From positions 1 through 9,923 of the forward strand of contig CAKSLQ010000019.1 in assembly GCA_934467415.1 (NCBI GenBank): a DNA stretch of 9,923 nucleotides. Reading direction: 5' to 3'. This DNA is from an uncultured Eubacteriales bacterium (GTDB taxonomy: Bacteria > Bacillota > Clostridia > Oscillospirales > CAG-272). Shown here in pieces: positions 5,032 to 9,923 of this stretch (the stretch's first letter is position 1; the number at the start of each line of letters is the position of its first letter). The notes beneath the pieces were generated by a model. It worked only from the letters and a program-made list of their open reading frames with translations, was not told the DNA's origin and did not search any database. Both the position numbers and the translations under genes were made by a program.

Positions 5032-5205
5032 TGCAAAGATCTGGTTTGCACGGTTCCACCCGCGTGTTTCACTCTGGATGCGTGTTGACTTGTGTGCGGC
5101 GTCTCACCGCGAAGGAGTGGTACCCGCGCCTGCCTGCCGAGGAATCTTGCAGCCGAGGATCCCCTCTCTTACGGCGGTGTATGCACGGACATGTCTCGTT
5201 CCGTT
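5001..5205 (-). promoter_or_regulatory. T-box riboswitch, probable tRNA-Thr sensor
   Basis: Read on the minus strand, the leader shows AGAGAG and GGCTGCAAG-type Stem I elements (about 5148-5169). A likely specifier codon ACC (Thr) lies in GGTACCACTCC (specifier 5121-5119). The T-box proper is CGGGTGGAACCGTG (about 5062-5049). The 7-nt bulge UGGAACC (5058-5052) is flanked by CGGG and GTGCAAA, which pair with CCCG and TTTGCAC downstream. This is the classic antiterminator shape. Bulge UGGA predicts an uncharged tRNA ending UCCA, that is discriminator U, compatible with Firmicute tRNA-Thr. The terminator at 5008-5031 is the alternative fold. The first downstream genes are the DUF362 gene and then thrS, so threonyl-tRNA starvation should raise expression of both. 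The specifier assignment rests on reading by eye. Confidence 0.85.
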
Positions 5206-5211
5206 GTGGCC

Positions 5212-5240
5212 ATTATAGACCCGCTTTGCGGATTTGTCAA
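5212..5240 (-). promoter_or_regulatory. Consensus promoter of the T-box leader
   Basis: On the minus strand TTGACA (5240-5235) and TATAAT (5217-5212) are separated by exactly 17 bp. The start is expected near 5205, giving a leader of about 200 nt up to the terminator. Confidence 0.9.
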
Positions 5241-5268
5241 GCCCCGGATGCAAAAAATTTATCCCGGA

Positions 5269-5703
5269 TCAGAGCTGTGCCTTCTTGCGGCGGTTGTACT
5301 CCGAGCGCGGATTGACAAAATCGCGCCAGTTGAGGTCGCCGCGCTCGACGGCGCAGATCAGCACCTCGGCGGTGGCGATATTGGTGGCGACGGGGACATT
5401 GTGGACGTCGCACAGGCGGAGCAGCTGGTATTCCGCTTCATCAAACTGCGGCTTCGGCACGGTGTCGCGGAAGTAGAGCAGCACGTCGATCTCGTCGTAG
5501 GCGATGCGGGACGCGATCTGCTGCTCGCCGCCGGTCGCGCCGGGGAGCAGCTTTTCGATCGACAGCCCGGTCGCGTCGGAAATGTATTTGCCGGTAATCT
5601 GCGTTGCGCAGAGGTTATGCTTGGAGAGAATGCCGCAGTATGCGATACAGAACTGTGTCATCAGCTCTTTTTTCGTGTCGCTTGCGATGATGGCGATATC
5701 CAT
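5269..5703 (-). CDS. Methylglyoxal-synthase-fold protein with degenerate active site
   Basis: The 144-aa protein is close in length and alignable end to end with MgsA, which converts dihydroxyacetone phosphate to methylglyoxal. Family landmarks are IAIIASD (3-9), ATQITG (33-38), GATGGEQQ (55-62), IDVLLYFRD (72-80) and VPVATNIATAE (103-113). Compared with E. coli MgsA as I recall it, H19 is Ser8, T47 is Ile36, S65 is Pro54, the catalytic D71 is Glu60, H98 is Phe87 and D101 is Ala90. K23 (Lys12), T45, T48 and G66 are kept. The fold is therefore preserved while proton-transfer and phosphate-binding residues are lost, so synthase activity is doubtful and a regulatory or binding role is plausible. 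The ATG at 5703 has a weak GGTGG 9 nt upstream. It lies 66 bp downstream of the MinD-like gene on the same strand and is probably co-transcribed. I give no gene symbol because the function is uncertain. Confidence 0.85.
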   Translation of the reverse strand: MDIAIIASDTKKELMTQFCIAYCGILSKHNLCATQITGKYISDATGLSIEKLLPGATGGEQQIASRIAYDEIDVLLYFRDTVPKPQFDEAEYQLLRLCDVHNVPVATNIATAEVLICAVERGDLNWRDFVNPRSEYNRRKKAQL

Positions 5704-5769
5704 GATTCATTTCCACCGTCCTTTTCAGATTTTGCACGGAGTTTGCAGAAAAAATATATTTCAGCGGGT

Positions 5770-6549
5770 TCAGCCGAAAAGCAGCTTCTGCCGCCGGATG
5801 CCCTTGAAGCCGTCGAGCAGCGGAACATGTGTGCCCGAAAGGCGGCAGGCAATGTTCTCAAAGGCGCGGCGCGCGTTGGAGGCTTCGCCGTCAAACACGC
5901 TTTTGCCCTTTTCGGAGAGCAGCGTGAGGCGGACATCCATCGGCACGATGCCGAGCAGCCTTGTGCGTGTGCGGTCGATCATCTCGACCACGCCCGCGCG
6001 CGTCTTCGCGCTGTCCGGCTGCATGTCAAAGCCGTTGACGACGAGATACTGATCCGCGACCCCCGCCTCGTCGAGCAGAAGCCCCGATTTTTCCGCGGCG
6101 CGGATCGAGGTCGGGTTCTGGGAGGAGACAATGATGCCGATGTCCGAGACCGGCGCGGCCAGCGCGACCGATTCGTGCGCGCCGCCCGAGGTGTCGATCA
6201 GGACGAAGTCAAAGCCATAGACCGCCTCCAGCCGATGCAGGGCGTCGGCGAGGGCTTCTCCGGTCATGTCCCCCTCGTAGCGGAAGGGAGCGCCGATGAA
6301 CGCAAGGTTCGGGCAGCCGGGGACCAGATGGACGACCGACTCGCAGTCCACTCTGCCGCCCGTGAGGTCGCAGATGTCGTAGATCAGGTCGTCCTCCATC
6401 CCGAGCATCAGGTCGAGCGAGCGGTTGCCGAGGTCAAAGTCGATCAGCAGCACCTTTTTGCCCATGCGGGAGAGTGCGATGGCAAGCCCGGCACTGACCG
6501 TGGATTTTCCCACGCCGCCCTTGCAGGAGGTAACCAGTATTCGGCTCAC
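5770..6549 (-). CDS. MinD-type deviant Walker A ATPase (259 aa, GTG start)
   Basis: This is a ParA/MinD-family P-loop ATPase. The deviant Walker A CKGGVGKST is at residues 9-17 (signature Lys10, Lys15). DFDLGNRSLDLMLG (37-50) matches the MinD-style switch region. The Walker B-like LIDTSGG (117-123) replaces MinD's DSPAG. GIVPMD (200-205) and the C-terminal layout also follow MinD. The end, GFKGIRRQKLLFG, can form a short amphipathic helix like the membrane-targeting tail of MinD, so peripheral membrane binding is inferred. A GTG start at 6549 is preferred because GAGGTG (6556-6561) lies 6 nt upstream; an earlier in-frame GTG at 6558 overlaps that ribosome site. It is first in a two-gene operon with the MgsA-like gene. 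No minC or minE is adjacent, so it may be a specialised paralogue rather than the division-site protein. Confidence 0.85.
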   Translation of the reverse strand: MSRILVTSCKGGVGKSTVSAGLAIALSRMGKKVLLIDFDLGNRSLDLMLGMEDDLIYDICDLTGGRVDCESVVHLVPGCPNLAFIGAPFRYEGDMTGEALADALHRLEAVYGFDFVLIDTSGGAHESVALAAPVSDIGIIVSSQNPTSIRAAEKSGLLLDEAGVADQYLVVNGFDMQPDSAKTRAGVVEMIDRTRTRLLGIVPMDVRLTLLSEKGKSVFDGEASNARRAFENIACRLSGTHVPLLDGFKGIRRQKLLFG

Positions 6550-6597
6550 GGCGCACACCTCGCTTCAAAGAAGACTCAGGACAGAATCCTACAGTAA

Positions 6598-6627
6598 ATT
6601 ATAGCACGGGGGGCGGCGATGTGTCAA
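6598..6627 (-). promoter_or_regulatory. Promoter of the MinD-like/MgsA-like operon
   Basis: On the minus strand TTGACA (6627-6622) and TATAAT (6603-6598) are 18 bp apart. The start is expected near 6591, about 42 nt before the GTG. The 6628-6771 stretch between this and the glyA promoter holds an AATTTGCA/TGCAAATT inverted repeat (6631-6638/6680-6687) and a TCTCCG/CGGAGA hairpin (6674-6707), with no gene. Confidence 0.85.
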
Positions 6628-6771
6628 CCTAATTTGCATGTAGAAATCAATTTTTCTTTGCATAAGGCCGCATTCTCCGTGCAAATTGTACAGCCGCGCG
6701 GCGGAGAGGGGCGGATTGGTTTACATTTGGGGGAAAAAACAACGCAAAAGGTGAAAATATGAACGATTCTC

Positions 6772-6800
6772 TTGTAAAGCGGGGGCAAAGCGTGTATAAT
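6772..6800 (+). promoter_or_regulatory. Promoter of the glyA-pncC-pfkA operon
   Basis: TTGTAA (6772-6777) and TATAAT (6795-6800) are 17 bp apart. The start is expected near 6807, about 33 nt before the glyA ATG. No riboswitch fits in so short a leader. Confidence 0.8.
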
Positions 6801-6839
6801 AAGGAAGATAAAACAGGACTGTAAACGGAGGATTGGACA

Positions 6840-8084
6840 ATGGTATCGGACGAAATTGAAAAGCTGACTGCATTTGACCCCGAGGTGGGCGAGGCGATCC
6901 GCGCGGAATACGAGCGGCAGCGCGGCGGCCTTGAGCTGATCGCGTCTGAAAACGTGGTCTCCGACGCGGTGATGCTTGCCGCAGGCTCAATCCTCACGAA
7001 CAAATATGCCGAGGGCTACCCGGATCACCGCTACTACGGCGGCTGCGCCTGTGTGGACCGCGTGGAGAAGACCGCGATTGAGCGCGCAAAGCAGCTGTTC
7101 GGCGCGGAGCATGTCAATGTGCAGCCGCACAGCGGCGCACAGGCCAACACGGCGGTGTACGTCGGCCTGCTCGAGCACGGCGACACGGTCATGGGGATGA
7201 ATCTGGCGCACGGCGGCCATCTCACGCACGGCAGCCCGGTCAACTTCTCGGGCAAAAACTACAATTTCGTTTCCTACGGTGTGGATCGCGAGACCGGCCG
7301 CATCGACTATGCGGAATTTGAGCGGCTGGCGCAGGAACACAAGCCGAAGCTCATCATCGCGGGCGCGTCGGCCTATCCGCGCATCATCGACTTTGAGCGC
7401 ATGGCGGCGGCCGCACACGCGGTCGGCGCGCTTTTCATGGTGGACATGGCGCACATTGCGGGGCTGGTTGCCGCAGGGCTGCACCCCTCGCCCGTGCCGT
7501 ATGCCGACATCGTCACCACCACCACGCACAAGACGCTGCGCGGCCCGCGCGGCGGTATGATTCTCTGCCGTGAGGAGCTGGGAAAGGCGATTGACAAGGC
7601 GATCTTCCCCGGCACGCAGGGCGGCCCGCTGATGCACATCATCGCGGCGAAGGCGGTCTGCTTCGGCGAGGCGCTGAAGCCGGAATTCAAGGCGTATCAG
7701 ACGCAGATCGTGAAAAACGCCGCCGCACTTGCCGACGGCCTGCTTGCCGAGGGCTTTGACCTCGTGTCGGGCGGCACGGACAACCATCTGATCCTGATCG
7801 ACCTGCGCTCGATGGGGCTCACCGGCAAGGAGATGGAGCGCCGCCTCGATGAGGTCCACATCACGGTCAATAAAAACGCGATCCCCTTTGACCCCGAGAA
7901 GCCGTTTGTCACCAGCGGCATCCGCGTCGGCACCCCGGCGGTCACCACGCGCGGCCTCGTCGAGACCGATATGAAAAAGATTGCGCACCTCATGGCGCTG
8001 ACGGCAAAGGATTTCGACGCGAAGGCGGACGCGATCCGCGCCGAGGTGGCGGCACTGTGTGCAAAGTACCCGCTGTTTGACTGA
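6840..8084 (+). CDS. glyA: Serine hydroxymethyltransferase
   Basis: This PLP enzyme interconverts serine and glycine while loading tetrahydrofolate with a one-carbon unit in the cytosol. The 414-aa length is normal for bacteria. Landmarks are LIASENVVS (33-41), NKYAEGYP (54-61), NVQPHSGAQAN (93-103) and VDMAHIAGL (201-209, with the PLP-ring Asp202 and His205). The PLP Schiff-base lysine is Lys231 in TTTTHKTLRGPRGG (226-239). GIRVGTPAVTTRG lies near the C terminus. The ATG is supported by GGAGGA (6827-6832) with 7-nt spacing. It heads a three-gene operon, with 21 bp to pncC. No missing residues are noted. Confidence 0.97.
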   Translation: MVSDEIEKLTAFDPEVGEAIRAEYERQRGGLELIASENVVSDAVMLAAGSILTNKYAEGYPDHRYYGGCACVDRVEKTAIERAKQLFGAEHVNVQPHSGAQANTAVYVGLLEHGDTVMGMNLAHGGHLTHGSPVNFSGKNYNFVSYGVDRETGRIDYAEFERLAQEHKPKLIIAGASAYPRIIDFERMAAAAHAVGALFMVDMAHIAGLVAAGLHPSPVPYADIVTTTTHKTLRGPRGGMILCREELGKAIDKAIFPGTQGGPLMHIIAAKAVCFGEALKPEFKAYQTQIVKNAAALADGLLAEGFDLVSGGTDNHLILIDLRSMGLTGKEMERRLDEVHITVNKNAIPFDPEKPFVTSGIRVGTPAVTTRGLVETDMKKIAHLMALTAKDFDAKADAIRAEVAALCAKYPLFD

Positions 8085-8105
8085 TTTTCAAAGGAGAACG
8101 GTGAC

Positions 8106-8609
8106 ATGGAAGAAACGTTGTATGCGGCCGCAGACAGCCTGATCGGGTGTCTGCGCGAAAAGAAGCTCACGCTCGGCTTTGCCGAGTCCTGCACGGGCGG
8201 CCTTGCCGCGGCGGCCGTGGTCGCCGTACCCGGCGCGTCGGACGTGTTTCTCGGCAGCGTGGTCTCCTATGCAAACACGGTGAAGCACGACCTGCTCGGC
8301 GTGCCCGAAACCGTGCTGGAGAGCGCGGGCGCGGTCAGCGCCCCCTGTGCCTTGCAGATGGCGCGCGGCGCGCTGGACGCGCTCGGCTGCGACATCGCCG
8401 TCAGCGTCACCGGCATTGCCGGCCCGGGCGGCGGCAGCGAAAAGAAGCCGGTCGGCACGGTCTATATCGCCGTGGCGAGCGAATGCGGCGCCCGCGGCGT
8501 GCGGCTCTCGCTCGGCGGCGCGGGAGACCGGGAGCAGATCCGCCGTGCGGCGGTCGCGGCCATGCTGCGGCTGGCACACGCCGAGGCAGAGCGCTTTTTC
8601 CCGTTTTAA
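8106..8609 (+). CDS. pncC: CinA-family nicotinamide-nucleotide amidohydrolase (standalone)
   Basis: The 167-aa protein consists only of the CinA C-terminal (PncC) domain, which deamidates nicotinamide mononucleotide to nicotinate mononucleotide in NAD recycling. Visible motifs are FAESCTGGL (25-33, with Ser28 the expected nucleophile), SVVSYANTVKHDLLGV (51-66, with Lys60), and VTGIAGPGGGS with KPVGTVY (101-120). The N-terminal MoCF-like domain of full CinA is absent, as in other standalone PncC proteins. AAAGGAG (8090-8096) lies 9 nt before the ATG. It is 21 bp after glyA and 42 bp before pfkA, so all three are probably on one mRNA. The link to NAD salvage is from family knowledge. Confidence 0.92.
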   Translation: MEETLYAAADSLIGCLREKKLTLGFAESCTGGLAAAAVVAVPGASDVFLGSVVSYANTVKHDLLGVPETVLESAGAVSAPCALQMARGALDALGCDIAVSVTGIAGPGGGSEKKPVGTVYIAVASECGARGVRLSLGGAGDREQIRRAAVAAMLRLAHAEAERFFPF

Positions 8610-8651
8610 GGGTGAAGAACTAAGATTTATCGCATAAAAGGAGAAACGATT

Positions 8652-9713
8652 ATGAAAGAATTCAAGAGAATCGGCATTCTGACCTCCGGCGGCGACGCGC
8701 CCGGCATGAATGCCGCCATCCGCAGCGTCGTCCGTACCGCGCTTTCGCGCGGGGTCGAGTGCATGGGCATTTACCGCGGCTACCGCGGGCTGATCGAGGG
8801 CGACATCCATCCGCTCGATATGCGCTCGGTGTCCAACATCATCAACCACGGCGGCACGATCCTGTATTCCGACCGCTGCCCCGAGTTCAAGACCGAAGAG
8901 GGGATGCGCGAGGCGGTTGCCAACTGCAAGCGCTTCGGCATTGACGGCATCGTCACCATCGGCGGCGACGGCACGTTCCGCGGCGCGACCGACATGACCG
9001 TGCACGGCGTTCCCTGCGTGGGTCTGCCCGGCACGATCGACAACGATATCACCTCCACCGATTTTTCCATCGGCTTTGACACCGCGGTCAACACCACCAT
9101 CGAGATCGTTGACCGCCTGCGCGACACCTGCGAGTCGCACGCGCGCTGCAACGTTGTCGAGGTCATGGGCAGAGACGCGGGCGACATCGCGCTCCAGACC
9201 GCGATCGCTGTCGGCGCGTCCGCCGTTGCCATCAAGGAGATCCCCTTTGACGAGGAGGGCATGATCGAAGAGCTGAAGGTTTCCCGCGAAAAGGGCAAGC
9301 GCAACTTCATCATCATCGTCTCCGAGGGTCTGCCCGGCTACGGCGAGAAGCTGACGAACCTGATCCCCGAGAAGACCGGCATCGAGACCCGCTTTGCACG
9401 TCCGGCGCACGTCGTCCGCGGCGGCAGCCCGACCCTGCGCGACCGTATGCTCGGCTCGGAAATGGGTGCGGCGGCCGTTGAGGCGCTGCTCGACGGCAAG
9501 AGCAACATCGTCCTCTGTGAGCAGAAGGGCGAGATCACCACGATGGACATCGGCAAGGCGCTGATCCTCGACCGCATGTACAAGGATAAGCTGAAGGACG
9601 GCGATCTCCAGAAGTTTGACGCCGAGACGGTTGCCTGGATGCGCGCGTTCTGCGCCGAGAAGTTTGCCGCGTTCAAGCGGATGTACGACCTCTCGATCGA
9701 GATCTCGAAATAA
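8652..9713 (+). CDS. pfkA: 6-phosphofructokinase (ATP-type)
   Basis: This enzyme phosphorylates fructose 6-phosphate to fructose 1,6-bisphosphate, the committed glycolytic step. TSGGDAPGMN (11-20) and GGDGTFRGA (104-112) form the nucleotide site. Gly107 at the position where PPi-dependent enzymes carry Asp (GGDD) favours ATP use. PGTIDNDI (126-133) holds catalytic Asp130, and VMGRDAGD (171-178) contributes to substrate binding. At 353 aa it is about 30 residues longer than the E. coli enzyme, with a charged C-terminal extension. AAAAGGAG (8636-8643) lies 8 nt before the ATG. It is last in the operon, followed by a terminator at 9750-9787. Confidence 0.95.
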   Translation: MKEFKRIGILTSGGDAPGMNAAIRSVVRTALSRGVECMGIYRGYRGLIEGDIHPLDMRSVSNIINHGGTILYSDRCPEFKTEEGMREAVANCKRFGIDGIVTIGGDGTFRGATDMTVHGVPCVGLPGTIDNDITSTDFSIGFDTAVNTTIEIVDRLRDTCESHARCNVVEVMGRDAGDIALQTAIAVGASAVAIKEIPFDEEGMIEELKVSREKGKRNFIIIVSEGLPGYGEKLTNLIPEKTGIETRFARPAHVVRGGSPTLRDRMLGSEMGAAAVEALLDGKSNIVLCEQKGEITTMDIGKALILDRMYKDKLKDGDLQKFDAETVAWMRAFCAEKFAAFKRMYDLSIEISK

Positions 9714-9715
9714 GC

Positions 9716-9733
9716 GATATATAGATATATATA
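9716..9733. repeat. AT-dinucleotide-rich tract
   Basis: A short run of ATATATAGATATATATA sits directly after the pfkA stop codon. It is the only simple-sequence tract in the window and probably a flexible spacer before the terminator. Confidence 0.5.
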
Positions 9734-9749
9734 AGAAAAAAACCACCCG

Positions 9750-9787
9750 TTGGGGCACCTGCGATAAAGCAGGTGCCCCAAGCTTTT
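9750..9787 (+). terminator. Intrinsic terminator of the glyA operon
   Basis: TTGGGGCACCTGC (9750-9762) pairs perfectly with GCAGGTGCCCCAA (9769-9781), a 13-bp stem with loop GATAAA, followed by GCTTTTAT. On the other strand the hairpin is followed shortly by a run of seven T, so it may work in both directions. Confidence 0.9.
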
Positions 9788-9813
9788 ATGTCCAACTCAA
9801 TTTTTGGTTTATA

Positions 9814-9878
9814 ACCTCTCAATTATTAAGAGGTGGACAAATCGTCAAAACTTGGTATAATATAATCACAGACCGGTC
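9814..9878 (+). promoter_or_regulatory. Promoter and operator-like palindromes of the next gene
   Basis: TGGACA (9834-9839) and TATAAT (9856-9861) are 16 bp apart, and a second TATAAT follows at 9861-9866. An inverted repeat ACCTCT/AGAGGT (9814-9819/9829-9834) abuts the -35. TGTCCA (9789-9794) is the inverse of the -35 TGGACA itself. GACCGGTC (9871-9878) is a palindrome just after the expected start site. Together these suggest a regulated promoter. Confidence 0.6.
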
Positions 9879-9906
9879 AAGTAACAAAATCAGGAGAATT
9901 GTTTAT

Positions 9907-9923
9907 ATGACATTTGGACAAAA
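9907..9923 (+). CDS. Start of an unidentified gene (truncated by window end)
   Basis: ATG at 9907 is preceded by AGGAG (9892-9896) with 10-nt spacing and a promoter. Only MTFGQ and part of a sixth codon (AA-) are visible. Small XRE repressors often begin MTFGxK or similar, and the palindromic promoter fits an autoregulated repressor. This is a guess from five residues. Confidence 0.55.

Noticed and set aside
5108..5130. Plus-strand GAGTGGTACCCGCG resembling a T-box sequence
   Set aside because: It is the complement of the specifier loop. The real T-box, antiterminator and T-run are all on the minus strand.
5092..6597. 501-codon plus-strand open frame opposite the mgsA-like and minD-like genes
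   Set aside because: It crosses the T-box promoter and both real genes in antisense and shows no domain.
8088..9758. 556-codon minus-strand open frame opposite pncC and pfkA
   Set aside because: It is an antisense shadow with His/Arg/Ala/Asp-rich composition, while the plus strand encodes clear conserved enzymes.

Overview
The window looks like chromosome from a GC-rich member of the Firmicutes, most likely an Oscillospirales/Ruminococcaceae-type gut Clostridium. The reasons are sigma-A-type TTGACA/TATAAT promoters, GGAGG ribosome sites, a T-box leader linked to thrS, a standalone pncC, a DUF362-ferredoxin protein and many hairpin-rich intergenic repeats. The lineage is inferred from gene content and style, not from a marker gene. 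Most of the sequence is housekeeping DNA with high GC at third codon positions. That composition opens long spurious frames antisense to the real genes.

Layout. 1-169 is a chain of small hairpins, possibly the tail of an rRNA operon spacer. It is followed by tRNA-Lys(CTT) at 170-245 and a strong terminator. 286-570 has no gene and carries a hairpin and copy 1 of a ~130-bp intergenic repeat. 571-1145 holds two small divergent XRE-type regulators separated by an AT-rich control region with a consensus promoter, two near-identical operator-like sites and a separate palindrome. Copy 2 of the same repeat follows at 1162-1294, so the regulator pair sits between two direct repeats.

On the minus strand, thrS (1410-3350) lies downstream of a DUF362/2x[4Fe-4S] protein gene (3422-4582). 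Upstream of both, at about 5001-5205, is a T-box riboswitch with its own consensus promoter, a likely ACC (Thr) specifier, a UGGA tRNA-tail bulge and a 24-bp palindromic terminator. The expected thrS T-box is therefore present but separated from thrS by the DUF362 gene and by two palindromic, MITE-like repeat elements (4633-4745 and 4821-4961).

Further upstream on the same strand is an operon of a MinD-type membrane ATPase (5770-6549) and a methylglyoxal-synthase-fold protein (5269-5703). In the second protein, nearly every catalytic residue I can align to E. coli MgsA is replaced.

On the plus strand, glyA-pncC-pfkA (6840-9713) form a tight operon with a promoter at 6772-6800 and a 13-bp-stem terminator at 9750-9787. 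The operon covers one-carbon/serine metabolism, NAD salvage and glycolysis. The last ~130 bases hold a promoter with palindromes and the first codons of another gene, possibly a further XRE regulator.

The points most worth a second look are the degenerate MgsA next to the MinD-like ATPase, the miniature divergent-regulator switch, the displaced Thr T-box and the compound palindromic repeat island.
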